64,000 nucleotides of DNA from Micromonospora costi (GTDB lineage Bacteria; Actinomycetota; Actinomycetes; Mycobacteriales; Micromonosporaceae): assembly GCF_003626655.1 (NCBI RefSeq), contig NZ_RBAN01000002.1:620001-684000 (forward strand). The letters run 5' to 3'. The notes beneath the pieces are model-generated. The model saw only the letters and a program-made list of their open reading frames with translations. It was not told the origin of the DNA and ran no database searches. Position 1 is the first letter of the stretch; each line of letters starts with the position of its first letter. Of this stretch, positions 33,955-44,622 are shown piece after piece. Position numbers and translations under genes: made by a program.

Positions 33955-34581
33955 TCACAGGGTGGCCAGCCAGTTGCGCAGCAGGGCGGCGCCGGTCGCG
34001 GACGACTTCTCCGGGTGGAACTGGGCGGCCGACAGGGGGCCCCGCTCGACCGCGGCCACGAACTCGCCGCCGTGGTCGGCGGTGGTCACCGTGGCGCCGG
34101 TCGCGGCGAGCGCCTCCGGGTCGGTCACCCCGTACGAGTGGACGAAGTAGAACCTGCTGTCGGCGGAAAGGCCGGCGAAGAGCACCGACGACCCGGGGGC
34201 GCGGACCGTGTTCCAGCCCATGTGCGGCAGCCGCTGCGCGGCGAGCTTCGTGACCCCGCCCGGCAGCAGCCCGAGCCCCTTGGTCACCACGCCGTGCTCG
34301 TCGCCGTGTTCGAACAGCACCTGCATGCCGACGCAGATGCCGAGCACGGGTCGGCCGGCGGCCACCCGCTCGGCGATCACCGGGCCGGCGCCGAGCGCCT
34401 CGATCCCGGCCATGCAGGCGGCGAACGCGCCGACGCCCGGCACCACGAGGCCGGTCGCGCCGGCGGCGGCCGACAGGTCGTCGGTCACCCGCACCGCCGC
34501 CCCGGCGGCGGCCAGGGCGCGCTCGGCCGACCGCAGGTTGCCCGACCCGTAGTCGAGCACCACCACGTCGACGCCGCTCAC
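33955..34581 (-). CDS. hisH: Imidazole glycerol phosphate synthase, glutaminase subunit
   Basis: HisH hydrolyses glutamine and feeds ammonia to HisF. The 208-residue class I amidotransferase shows the start [12 protein letters not shown], the nucleophile Cys in [12 protein letters not shown], the oxyanion loop region VVPGVGAF and the His-Glu pair in [13 protein letters not shown] 34581 overlaps the stop of the 57-residue membrane protein before it and has GGGAGG seven bases upstream. hisF is encoded separately at 25.2 kb. Confidence 0.95.
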   Translation of the reverse strand: MSGVDVVVLDYGSGNLRSAERALAAAGAAVRVTDDLSAAAGATGLVVPGVGAFAACMAGIEALGAGPVIAERVAAGRPVLGICVGMQVLFEHGDEHGVVTKGLGLLPGGVTKLAAQRLPHMGWNTVRAPGSSVLFAGLSADSRFYFVHSYGVTDPEALAATGATVTTADHGGEFVAAVERGPLSAAQFHPEKSSATGAALLRNWLATL

Positions 34582-34751
34582 TGTCCGCCTCCCGGCAGCA
34601 GCCAGAGCACCCCGCCGACGGTGGCCAGCACGGCCATCAGGGCGGTGGTCACCACCGCGCCGCGGGGTGCACCCTGCCGGTACAGCGACCACACCCCGCC
34701 GACCAGCACACCGGCCAGCACCAGCAACAGGACCGGCAACACCGCGCTCAC
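34578..34751 (-). CDS. 57-residue two-helix membrane protein
   Basis: Two hydrophobic segments (VLPVLLLVLAGVLVGGVWSL and VTTALMAVLATVGGVLWLL) separated by a short basic loop. The family is unknown to me. Its GTG (34751) overlaps the stop of a 14-codon mini-ORF and its stop overlaps the hisH start, placing it inside the his operon between hisB and hisH. It may be a membrane anchor or simply an operon passenger. Confidence 0.65.
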   Translation of the reverse strand: MSAVLPVLLLVLAGVLVGGVWSLYRQGAPRGAVVTTALMAVLATVGGVLWLLPGGGQ

Positions 34752-34792
34752 CGGCGCCACCCCCCGTCCGCGACCGCGGTCCGCACGCCCAT
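34748..34792 (-). other. Coupling mini-ORF between hisB and membrane gene
   Basis: The hisB stop overlaps an ATG (TGATG) that opens 14 codons (MGVRTAVADGGWRR), whose stop overlaps the next gene's GTG as GTGA. It shares GTCGCGGACG with the mini-ORF before trpE, and the distance from that core to the downstream start codon is 23 nt, as in the 59-bp cassettes. Confidence 0.4.
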
Positions 34793-35403
34793 CACAACGC
34801 ACCCTTCGTGCTCGGCACGACGCCCGCCGCCCGCGGGTCGATGGCGGTGGCCTCGCGCAACGCCCGGGCGACCGCCTTGAACTGCGCCTCCACCACGTGG
34901 TGGGCGTCCGGGTGACCGCCCGGGCGGGCCGCCCGCAGCACGTCCACGTGCAGGGTCATCCGCGCCGCCTGCCCGAAGGACTCCCAGATGTGGCGGGTCA
35001 TGCTGGTCGGGTAGACCGGCCCGATGTACGGCGCCAGCGGCGGCTCGTCGTGCAGCACGTACGGCCGGCCGGAGAGGTCCACGGCGGCCCGTACGAGCAC
35101 CTCGTCCATCGGCACGGTGGCCGACCCGTACCGCCGGATGCCGGCCTTGTCACCGAGCGCCTGGTCGAACGCCGCGCCCAGCGCGAGCGCGGTGTCCTCC
35201 ATCGTGTGGTGCGCGTCGATCTCCAGGTCACCCACCGTGTGAACGGTCAGGTCGAAGCCGCCGTGCCGCGCGATCTGGTGCAGCATGTGGTCGTAGAAGC
35301 CGACGCCCGTCTCGACGTCGGCCTTGCCGGTGCCGTCGAGCTCGATCTCGACGAGGACCTTGGTCTCCTTCGTGATCCGCTCGACCCGTGCGGTGCGGCT
35401 CAT
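34792..35403 (-). CDS. hisB: Imidazoleglycerol-phosphate dehydratase
   Basis: HisB dehydrates imidazole glycerol phosphate using a di-manganese centre. The 203-residue monofunctional enzyme carries the metal motifs GFYDHMLHQIARHGG, DAHHTMEDTALALG, HIWESFGQ and DAHHVVEAQFKA. ATG 35403 starts 34 bases after the hisC stop, with GAGAGGCGAG upstream. The phosphatase domain fused to HisB in enterobacteria is absent, as expected for actinobacteria. Confidence 0.96.
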   Translation of the reverse strand: MSRTARVERITKETKVLVEIELDGTGKADVETGVGFYDHMLHQIARHGGFDLTVHTVGDLEIDAHHTMEDTALALGAAFDQALGDKAGIRRYGSATVPMDEVLVRAAVDLSGRPYVLHDEPPLAPYIGPVYPTSMTRHIWESFGQAARMTLHVDVLRAARPGGHPDAHHVVEAQFKAVARALREATAIDPRAAGVVPSTKGAL

Positions 35404-35437
35404 TGCTCGCCTCTCGATCGCGGGGCTGGCCTGCCCA

Positions 35438-37840
<2,403 letters not shown>

Positions 37841-37921
37841 GGCGGCCCGCCGATGGAGCGGCCGGCTGCGCCCGCACGGCGGGACGGTGAGCCGGGACAC
37901 TCCGCCGGCAGGGGATCGGGC

Positions 37922-37934
37922 TAGGCTCGACGGC
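37922..37934 (+). promoter_or_regulatory. -10 box and leader of LON-domain gene
   Basis: TAGGCT followed by seven bases and the GTG at 37935. The 13-mer TAGGCTCGACGGC is identical to the one preceding hisF. A leaderless start is predicted. Confidence 0.6.
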
Positions 37935-38639
37935 GTGACTGCGCGGTTGCCGGTGTTCCCCCTCGGAACGGTGCTCTTCCCCGGTCTGGTGCTTCCGCTG
38001 CACATATTCGAGGAGCGCTACCGCGCCCTGGTCCGGCACCTGGTGGCGCTGCCCGAGGGCGCCCCGCGCGAGTTCGGCGTGGTCGCCATCCAGGCGGGCT
38101 GGGAGGTCGCACCCACCGGGCCCGGCGGCCGTCCGCTGCCGGGCGGCGGCGACGTGACGCTGCACGAGATCGGCTGCACCGCGGAGCTGCGGCAGGTCAC
38201 CGAGCTGGCCGACGGGGGTTTCGACATCGTGACGGTGGGCCGGCGCCGCTTCCGGATCGCGGACGTCGATCCCCGCTCGGCCCCCTACCTGACGGCCGAG
38301 GTCGAGTGGCTGCCCGAGTCGGGCGGCCCGGACGAGACCGCCGAGCTGCTGGCCGCCCGGGTGATCGCCGTGTTCCGGCAGTACCTGAGGCTGATCCGGC
38401 CCGACCCGGACGAGATCTCCGAACAACTGCCCGAGGATCCGACGGTGCTATCGCACCTGGTCGCCGCGACGGCCGCGCTGACCGTGGACGACCGGCAGCG
38501 GCTGCTCGCCATCGACGACACCGCGGGCCGGCTCCGCGCCGAGCTGCGGTTGCTCAACCGCGAGGCGGCTCTGCTGCGCCAGGTGCGGGCGGTTCCGGTG
38601 CCGCTGTCGGAGCTGGCGTCGCCTCCGACGCCCAACTGA
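37935..38639 (+). CDS. LON substrate-binding domain protein
   Basis: A 234-residue protein made only of the N-terminal LON domain, without ATPase or protease parts. It begins TARLPVFPLGTVLFPGLVLP, then HIFEERYRALVRHL, with ELADGGFDIVTVGRRRFRI in the middle and a helical C terminus. Such stand-alone proteins are common in actinobacteria; their role, perhaps binding Lon-like substrates, is unproven. The last 86 bp are antisense to the end of the next, convergent gene. Confidence 0.88.
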   Translation: MTARLPVFPLGTVLFPGLVLPLHIFEERYRALVRHLVALPEGAPREFGVVAIQAGWEVAPTGPGGRPLPGGGDVTLHEIGCTAELRQVTELADGGFDIVTVGRRRFRIADVDPRSAPYLTAEVEWLPESGGPDETAELLAARVIAVFRQYLRLIRPDPDEISEQLPEDPTVLSHLVAATAALTVDDRQRLLAIDDTAGRLRAELRLLNREAALLRQVRAVPVPLSELASPPTPN

Positions 38640-39528
38640 GGCCGGCGTCGGGCATCGGCTCGGGGCGCAGCGACGGCCACCGGGACCAGCCGGCCAGCAG
38701 GGTGTAGGTGACGGCCGCGCCGAACGCCGGGAGCAGCAGGTTGCCGTGCGGCACCGGCAGCACGCCGAGGAGCCAGTCGATCCCGCCGGCACGCAGGTCG
38801 GCCGGCTTCGTGAAGGCCTGCCCGTCCGGGGCCGTGACCAGCAACCGGTCGAAGGTCCCCAGCCCGATCCGCCGGCCCGCCTGCCACGCCACCACGGCGG
38901 CGGCGAAGGCGCCGAGCACGGCGCTGACCAGCCCGACCGGACCCCGCTGGCGGCGCAGCACGAACCAGAGCGCGAGCCCCGCGAGCACCCCGAAGCCGAG
39001 GCCCAGCAGGCTGAACCAGCCGTCCGCGGCGATCGGCTGCTCCGGCTGCGGCAGGCCGTAGACGGCCCCGTCCGGGGTCTTGACCACCGGCGTGTCCGGC
39101 GCGACGGCCGCCCACAGCAGGCCGAGCGGTACGCCGAGCACCGCGAGCGCGAGGCCCGCGCCGACGGCGCGCGTCCAGGCCCGCCGGCCCGCGCCCGGTG
39201 CGGGCGGGGCACCCATCTGCGCCGCGTCGACCCCGGCCGAGGGCGGGGCCGTGGCCGGACCGAACCGCGGGTCCGCCAGCCCACCCTCGGGCACCGCCGA
39301 ACCGGGACCGGGCACCGCCGGGCCGGGCACCGCCGGACCGGACGCCGCCGGGCCGGACGCCGCCGGGCCGGACACCGCCGGGCCGGACACCGCCGGGCCG
39401 GACGCCGCCGGACCGGGCACCGCCGGGCCGGGACGCGGGTCCGCGTGGCCGGGCCCGGGTGGGGCGGGAGGGTCGGCCTCGCCGGGGCGGGCGGCGGACC
39501 GGTCGCGGTCGGGGGTGTCCGGGCTCAC
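38554..39528 (-). CDS. DUF2567-like membrane protein with repeat tail
   Basis: A 324-residue membrane protein. Residues about 34-74 are a GPAVS-type pentapeptide repeat. From about 115 there are four hydrophobic segments: RAVGAGLALAVLGVPLGLLW, WFSLLGLGFGVLAGLALWFV, LVSAVLGAFAAAVVAWQAG, and LLLPAFGAAVTYTLLAGW. A periplasmic loop with TPDGAVYGLPQPEQP matches actinobacterial DUF2567 proteins. Function is unknown. It converges with and overlaps the LON-domain gene by 86 bp, an unusually long antisense overlap for two real genes. Confidence 0.75.
   Translation of the reverse strand: MSPDTPDRDRSAARPGEADPPAPPGPGHADPRPGPAVPGPAASGPAVSGPAVSGPAASGPAASGPAVPGPAVPGPGSAVPEGGLADPRFGPATAPPSAGVDAAQMGAPPAPGAGRRAWTRAVGAGLALAVLGVPLGLLWAAVAPDTPVVKTPDGAVYGLPQPEQPIAADGWFSLLGLGFGVLAGLALWFVLRRQRGPVGLVSAVLGAFAAAVVAWQAGRRIGLGTFDRLLVTAPDGQAFTKPADLRAGGIDWLLGVLPVPHGNLLLPAFGAAVTYTLLAGWSRWPSLRPEPMPDAGLSWASEATPAPTAAPEPPAPGAAEPPRG
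39307..39429. repeat. 15-bp coding tandem repeat
   Basis: About eight units of a 15-bp repeat encode GPA[A/V][S/P] pentapeptides in the N-terminal tail of the DUF2567-like protein. The units are nearly identical, so copy number probably varies between strains. Confidence 0.7.
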
Positions 39529-39584
39529 CCGATGATCCTCTCAGGCCGGTCCAGGGGTGCGGGCGCCGGTGGCGGCACACCCCC

Positions 39585-41180
39585 TCACCGGGCGAACGGC
39601 TCCAGCATCACCGCCGCGGCGCGCAGCCACGCCTGGCGGGTCTCCGGCTGGAGCTGGTGGTACTCGATCGACGACCCGGTCTCCAGCGCCGGGTCGTACG
39701 GCACCACGGCGACCGCCCGGGTGCGGCTCGCGAAGTGCCGCTCCAGGTCGGCCTGCAGCGGGGACCGGCCGGGCGTCGGGCAGGAGATGAGTGTGACCGC
39801 GTTGTCGGCCAGCTCCCCCATGCCCACCTCGTGCAGCAGGTCGAGCATCCAGTCCGCGCTGAACGCCGCGTCCTCGCGCGGCACGGTGGTGACCACGAGC
39901 TGGTCGGCGGCCTGCATCACCGTGCGCCAGTTGGGGCTCTCCACGTTGTTGCCGGTGTCCACACAGACCACCTCGTGGGTGCGGCGCAGCAGCTCCAGCA
40001 CCCGGCGGACGGTGAACTGGTCGAGCCGCTGGGCGAACCGAGGGCTCTCCTCCCCGGCCAGGACGTCGTACGAGCCGTCGGAGGCGTGCCGCAGGAAGTC
40101 GTCGAGGCGCTCGTGCAGGCCGGCGCCCTCGAGGATCTCGATCTGCGCCAGCTCGCCGATGAGGTGCCGGATCGTCCGCGCGTGCCGGGCGCTGCCGGCG
40201 CGCAGGCCCAGCGTGCCGCGCAGCTCGTTGTCGTCCCAGGCCAGCACGCCGCGCCCCCGCACGCTGCCCACGGTCGCGGCGGCCAGGACCGTGGCCGTGG
40301 TCTTGTGCACCCCGCCCTTGGGGTTGGCGAACGCGAGCACCCGGGGGGTGCCGAGTTCCCGGCGCAGCACCGCCGTGGCCCGCTCCACCTCCGGGTCCGG
40401 CGCCGACGGGCGCCACTCGACCCGCGCCTGGTAGGCCCGCTCGGCGACCGCCGGGGGCGGCGCGGGCACCGGCGGCTCGGGCACGGGTGGCGGCGCGGCG
40501 TAGCCCGTGGCCGACGGACGGTAGCCGGTCTCCAGCAGGGCGTAGCGGGACTCCGCCGCCGGCGGCGGCTCGGGCCGGTAGCCGGTCTCCAGCAGCGCGT
40601 ACCGCGACTCCGGCGGCTCCGGCCGCCTCGGCTCGGGCGGCTCGGGACGGCGCAGCTCGGGCGGTTCCGGCCGCCTCGGCTCCGGCAGCTCGGGACGGCG
40701 CAGCTCCGGCGGCTCGGGACGGCGCAGCTCCGGCGGTTCCGGGCGCCGCAGCTCCGGCGGGTCGGGACGGCGCAGCTCGGGCGGTTCCGGGCGGCGGGGC
40801 TCGGGCACCCGGTACGGCGACTCGGCCGGATAGCCGGGCTCGGGCCGGTACGCCGGGTCCGCCCGGTACGCGGGGTCGACCCGGTAGGTGGCCTCCGCCC
40901 GGTAACCCGGTTCCGGGCCGTACCCGGGCTCGCCGGGCTGGTTGACGGCCGGCACGCGGCCGGCGTAGCCGTTGTGCGCCGCGCGCCGGGGCAGCGGCTC
41001 GGGTGGGCCCAGCGGCTCGGGCGGGCCCAACGGCCGGGGTGGGGGCAGCGGGTCGTCCACCCGCCGGTCGGTGTCCGGCTGCTCGGGACCCCGGGCAGCG
41101 TGGCGGGCGCGGTCGAGCAGTGCTCGCCACCGCGGCGCCGGTTCGGCCGGCCGACTCCAGCCGGTCTCGCTGCCCTCCAC
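39585..41180 (-). CDS. ParA/MinD-like ATPase with proline-rich repeats
   Basis: A 531-residue protein. The N-terminal 270 residues are disordered and Pro/Arg/Glu-rich, with tyrosine-rich repeats (DPAYRADPAYRPEPGY) and eight units of ELRRPEPP (residues 127-190). The C-terminal 260 residues are a P-loop ATPase: FANPKGGVHKTTATVL, where Gly of the usual KGGVGKT is His, then VLAWDDNELRGTLGL and VVCVDTGNNVESPNW. Similar actinomycete proteins are linked to type VII secretion or cell poles; here the partner is unknown. GTG 41180 follows GGGGAGGG. Confidence 0.8.
   Translation of the reverse strand: MEGSETGWSRPAEPAPRWRALLDRARHAARGPEQPDTDRRVDDPLPPPRPLGPPEPLGPPEPLPRRAAHNGYAGRVPAVNQPGEPGYGPEPGYRAEATYRVDPAYRADPAYRPEPGYPAESPYRVPEPRRPEPPELRRPDPPELRRPEPPELRRPEPPELRRPELPEPRRPEPPELRRPEPPEPRRPEPPESRYALLETGYRPEPPPAAESRYALLETGYRPSATGYAAPPPVPEPPVPAPPPAVAERAYQARVEWRPSAPDPEVERATAVLRRELGTPRVLAFANPKGGVHKTTATVLAAATVGSVRGRGVLAWDDNELRGTLGLRAGSARHARTIRHLIGELAQIEILEGAGLHERLDDFLRHASDGSYDVLAGEESPRFAQRLDQFTVRRVLELLRRTHEVVCVDTGNNVESPNWRTVMQAADQLVVTTVPREDAAFSADWMLDLLHEVGMGELADNAVTLISCPTPGRSPLQADLERHFASRTRAVAVVPYDPALETGSSIEYHQLQPETRQAWLRAAAVMLEPFAR
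40611..40802. repeat. 24-bp coding tandem repeat (ELRRPEPP)
   Basis: Eight consecutive 24-bp units encode ELRRPEPP-like octapeptides in the ParA-like protein. Minor changes (D for E, EP for EL) show the array is not brand new. A second pair, RYALLETGYRP, follows it. Confidence 0.75.
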
Positions 41181-41273
41181 GGCTCGCCCTCCCCAGCGCG
41201 ATCGATCTCCTGACAGGCTACGAAGGAAACCCTATGCGGGCCACACCGGCCCGCGCGAACCCCGGCGGCCTGT

Positions 41274-42314
41274 TCACGACCCGGCCGACGGCGCCGGCGC
41301 CTCACCGGGCGTGTCCGGCGAGGTGGCGACGGCCGGCGGCGGCGAAGCCGACTCCGTGACCCGCTCCGGCGCGGGTGACGACGGGATCACGATCGGTGCA
41401 GGTTCCGACGATTCGCCCACCGCCGGGGTGGACGGCGTCGTCGCCGGGGTGCGGCCGGCGCCCGCCGGGGTCCCCGTCGTGGGGCCCGGGGCCGGTGTCG
41501 TCGGCGCGGGCAGCGCCGTGTCGGCCGGCGGCCGGACGACGTCGCGCTGTTCGGGCAGCGGCGGGGTGAAGACGGTCCGCTCCAGCCGCCGCACCTCGGG
41601 CGCGGGGTCGACGGCGCGCACGGCACGTCGGGAGGCGACGGCCCGCAGCGCGGACGGCTGGGCACGCACAACGGCGGCGTAGACGCAGGCGCAGCCGGCC
41701 CGGTAGGCGGCCGCCTCCGCCTCCGCGACCTCGGCGCCACTCGCGTACACCTGGCGCAGCTCGGCGTCGCCGGTCGCGGCGGCGCGGGCGCGGTAGTCTG
41801 CGGCCTCCCCGTCCTTGCGGGTGGCGAGCGCCGCCATCCCGGCGACCACGTCGTCGGGGACGCGCAGCGCCGGGATCCGGACGATCTCGGTCTGCCGGCC
41901 GGGCAGTGGCACCCGCCCGAAGACCGCCGAGACCGACACGTCGCCGAGCACCGTGGCCAGCCGCTGCGGCGGCAGGTAGCTGTCGAGGGAGACCAACGCG
42001 TACGTGCCGTCGGCCGGCGCCGGGGTGCCCGCCGGCAGCGCGGCGAGGTCGGCGGCCGCGGCCCGCAGGTAACCCGGGACCGAGTCGCCGTCGACCACCC
42101 CCACCCGGGTCACCTCGCCGACAGTCGGATCCCCGACCGGCGCCCGGTCGCCGCCCACCCAGACGGCGGTGAGCAGCACCGCAGCCGCCGAGGCCAGCGC
42201 GGTGCCGGTGAGCACCCGGGACCGTGCCGAGGTCTCGCCGAGGCGTGCCACCGCCCGCGTCAGGGGCGGCAGCAGCCGCTGGTCAAGCTGGCGCAGCAGA
42301 TCGCCGGCGCGCAC
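41274..42314 (-). CDS. Single-pass membrane protein, unknown
   Basis: A 346-residue protein with one transmembrane segment at about residues 33-54 (SRVLTGTALASAAAVLLTAV). The extracytoplasmic part starts with GDPTVGEVTRVGVVDGDSVP and includes YALVSLDSYLPPQRLATVL, then an Ala/Glu helix with two close cysteines (YRAGCACVYAAVVR). The last 90 residues are a Pro/Thr/Ser-rich tail. I recognise no named family. It lies just upstream of the ParA-like gene on the same strand and may work with it at the membrane (inference). Confidence 0.7.
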   Translation of the reverse strand: MRAGDLLRQLDQRLLPPLTRAVARLGETSARSRVLTGTALASAAAVLLTAVWVGGDRAPVGDPTVGEVTRVGVVDGDSVPGYLRAAAADLAALPAGTPAPADGTYALVSLDSYLPPQRLATVLGDVSVSAVFGRVPLPGRQTEIVRIPALRVPDDVVAGMAALATRKDGEAADYRARAAATGDAELRQVYASGAEVAEAEAAAYRAGCACVYAAVVRAQPSALRAVASRRAVRAVDPAPEVRRLERTVFTPPLPEQRDVVRPPADTALPAPTTPAPGPTTGTPAGAGRTPATTPSTPAVGESSEPAPIVIPSSPAPERVTESASPPPAVATSPDTPGEAPAPSAGS

Positions 42315-42355
42315 GGGCTGATCCCCTCGTCGGTCGGTGTCGGGCGGGCCGCCGC

Positions 42356-43300
42356 TCAGTCGCGGAGGATCCGGAGCGCGCGTTCCAGATCGTCAGGGTA
42401 GTCGCTGACGAAGCGGACCTCGTCCCCCGTTCGGGGGTGCACGAAGCTCAACTCGCGGGCGTGCAGCCACTGCCGGTCGAGGCCGAGGCGGGCGGAGAGC
42501 GTCGGGTCCGCCCCGTAGGTGAGGTCGCCCACGCAGGGATGGCGCAGGGTCGAGAAGTGCACCCGGATCTGGTGCGTCCGCCCGGTCTCCAGCCGTACGT
42601 CGACGAGGCTCGCGGCCGGGAACGCCTCGAGGGTGTCGTAGTGGGTGATGCTCGGCTTGCCGCCGGAGACCACCGCCCAGCGGTAGTCGTGGGTGGGGTG
42701 CCGGTCGATCGGGGCGTCGATGGTGCCGCGCAGCGGGTCCAGGTGGCCCTGCACCACGGCGTGGTAGCGCTTCTCCACCTCGCGGTACTTGAACGCCCGC
42801 TTCAACGCGGTGTACGCCTGCTCGCTCTTGGCCACCACCATGATCCCGGTGGTGCCCACGTCCAGCCGGTGCACCACGCCCTGCCGTTCGGCGGCGCCGC
42901 TGGTGGAGATGCGGTGGCCGATCGCCGCGAGCGCGCCGATCACGGTGGGCCCGGTCCAGCCGGGGCTGGGGTGGGCCGCGACGCCCACCGGCTTGTCCAC
43001 CACCACGATGTCGTCGTCGGCGTAGACGACGCGCAGGCCGGGCACCGCCTGCGGCACCACGGTCGGCGGCGCGGCCGGGGCGGGCAGGGTCACCTCCAGC
43101 CAGGAGCCGGCCTTGACCTTGTGGGAGTTGGGGCGCACCGCGCCGTCCACGAGGGCGTCGCCGGCGTCCACGAGGGCCGCGGCGGCGGTGCGGGAGAGCC
43201 CGAAGAGCCGGGACACCGCCTGGTCGAGCCGCATGCCGTCGAGGCCGTCCGGCACCGGCAGGGACCGCTGGTCGCCTCCTGAGGCGAACGCCGAGGTCAT
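42356..43300 (-). CDS. rluD: RluA/RluD-family pseudouridine synthase
   Basis: A 314-residue enzyme that isomerises uridine to pseudouridine in 23S rRNA (RluD positions by family). An N-terminal S4 RNA-binding domain ([20 protein letters not shown], then [11 protein letters not shown]) precedes the catalytic domain. The catalytic Asp is in [33 protein letters not shown] and [10 protein letters not shown] complete the family set. ATG 43300 overlaps the lspA stop, so the two genes form an operon, as in many bacteria. Confidence 0.94.
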   Translation of the reverse strand: MTSAFASGGDQRSLPVPDGLDGMRLDQAVSRLFGLSRTAAAALVDAGDALVDGAVRPNSHKVKAGSWLEVTLPAPAAPPTVVPQAVPGLRVVYADDDIVVVDKPVGVAAHPSPGWTGPTVIGALAAIGHRISTSGAAERQGVVHRLDVGTTGIMVVAKSEQAYTALKRAFKYREVEKRYHAVVQGHLDPLRGTIDAPIDRHPTHDYRWAVVSGGKPSITHYDTLEAFPAASLVDVRLETGRTHQIRVHFSTLRHPCVGDLTYGADPTLSARLGLDRQWLHARELSFVHPRTGDEVRFVSDYPDDLERALRILRD

Positions 43301-43911
43301 GCCCGCTCCCGCTGCTCGGCGCCGGTGACCGCCGGGTCCTCGGCGGGCCGGCCGTCTCGGCCGACCCGTCCGCCGTCGCGCTGGCGGCCGGTGAGTTCCA
43401 GCAGCAGGGCGAGCACGACACCGCAGACGAGCGAGCTGTCGGCCAGGTTGAACACCGGGAAGTACTCGGCGAACGGCCCGAAGACGCTGATCATGTCGAC
43501 CACGTGGCCGACGAAGTGGCCGGGGGCGCGGAAGATCCGGTCGATGAGGTTGCCGAGCGCCCCGCCCAGCACCAGGCCGAGCGAGACGGCCCAGGGGGTC
43601 GAGCGCAGCCGCACCGCCATCCAGCCGATCCATCCGATGACGGCGATGGTGATCAGCGGGAACACCCAGGTGTGGTCGGAGCCGATGCTCCAGGCCGCCC
43701 CGCTGTTGCGGACCAGGTTGAGGTAGATGAGGCCGCCCAGCAGCCGCACGGGCTCGCGGTCGGTGAGGTTCACCAGCGCGAGGTGCTTCGTGAGCAGGTC
43801 GATCAGCACGGCCGCCAGCGCGGTGCCGGCGAGGATCGCGACGGCTGCGGGCCGGGCCCTACGACCTCCCGGTGCGGCACTGCCGGAGCCGGCGGACGGT
43901 GCTGCGGTCAT
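43297..43911 (-). CDS. lspA: Lipoprotein signal peptidase II
   Basis: LspA cleaves signal peptides of lipid-modified prolipoproteins. The 204-residue protein has four transmembrane segments, and the two catalytic aspartates are in GNLIDRIF...VVDMI and [19 protein letters not shown] is also conserved. A disordered charged tail of about 35 residues follows. It would process, among others, the putative lipoprotein at 28.0-29.5 kb. Confidence 0.95.
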   Translation of the reverse strand: MTAAPSAGSGSAAPGGRRARPAAVAILAGTALAAVLIDLLTKHLALVNLTDREPVRLLGGLIYLNLVRNSGAAWSIGSDHTWVFPLITIAVIGWIGWMAVRLRSTPWAVSLGLVLGGALGNLIDRIFRAPGHFVGHVVDMISVFGPFAEYFPVFNLADSSLVCGVVLALLLELTGRQRDGGRVGRDGRPAEDPAVTGAEQRERA

Positions 43912-43977
43912 CTGCTCCCCATCGAGACTCTCGGCGGTGATGTCTCACCGTCTGTCGTCGCCGCCGGGGAGCGGACG

Positions 43978-44397
43978 TCAGCGCCGCTCCTCCAGCTGCT
44001 TGCACGTCACGCAGAGGGTGGCCGACGGGAAGGCGGCGAGCCGCTCCACCGGGATCGGGTTGCCGCACCGTTCGCACCAGCCGTAGCCGCCCTCGTCGAG
44101 GCGCTCGAGGGCACGCTCGACCTGCGTGATCCGTTCCAAAATGCTGTTGGCGAGGGAGATCTCCTGCTCCCGCTCGAACGTCTTGGTGCCGGTGTCGGCC
44201 TGGTCGTCCCCGGCCGAGTCGGTCAGCCGGTCGCGCTGCAGCTCGGTGATCTCGCTCAGCGTCTGATCGTACTCGGCGCGGAGCTCGTCGCGTCGGGCCG
44301 CCAGGGCCGCCCGGATCTTCTCGGTCTCCGCGGCGCTGCGGGTGGGCTTCGCCGCCGCCTTGCGGCCGGCGGTCCTGGTGTCGGCTGGCTTCGCCAT
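43978..44397 (-). CDS. TraR/DksA-family zinc finger protein
   Basis: A 139-residue DksA-like protein. A Lys/Ala-rich start (residues 1-25) is followed by a coiled coil (ETEKIRAALAARRDELRAEY through FEREQEISLANSILERI) and a four-cysteine zinc finger, CERCGNPIP...CVTCKQLEERR. DksA proteins bind RNA polymerase; in actinobacteria their regulatory role is little known. ATG 44397 has GGGAG six bases upstream. Its transcript has a leader of about 120 nt from a good promoter. Confidence 0.88.
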   Translation of the reverse strand: MAKPADTRTAGRKAAAKPTRSAAETEKIRAALAARRDELRAEYDQTLSEITELQRDRLTDSAGDDQADTGTKTFEREQEISLANSILERITQVERALERLDEGGYGWCERCGNPIPVERLAAFPSATLCVTCKQLEERR

Positions 44398-44523
44398 CGT
44401 CGCTCCCTCGGCCACGGGACCGCGGCGGTCCGCGGCACCTGGACAGGGGCCGCCGACCTGGGCGTCCCCCACTTACGAAAAGGGGCGCGCGGCGACGACC
44501 GCCGCGCACTCCAGAGGTTGGCA

Positions 44524-44552
44524 AGAATACGGAACGTACAGGCGTCCGACAA
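44524..44552 (-). promoter_or_regulatory. Promoter of DksA-like gene
   Basis: On the minus strand TTGTCG (44552-44547) and TATTCT (44529-44524) are exactly 17 bp apart, the best housekeeping promoter in this part of the window. It predicts a leader of about 120 nt. The rest of the 225-bp gap back to the antiporter stop shows no other feature. Confidence 0.6.
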
Positions 44553-44622
44553 CGTGCCGCACCGACGTACCGCTATTCAGCCCCAAGTCCCACCTAACAG
44601 GGACAAAAGGAACGCTAGCAGA

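Noticed and set aside
39307..39429. Repeat-rich DNA as an origin or iteron array
   Set aside because: The units are multiples of three bases in frame within a coding region and encode a regular pentapeptide, so they are a protein repeat.
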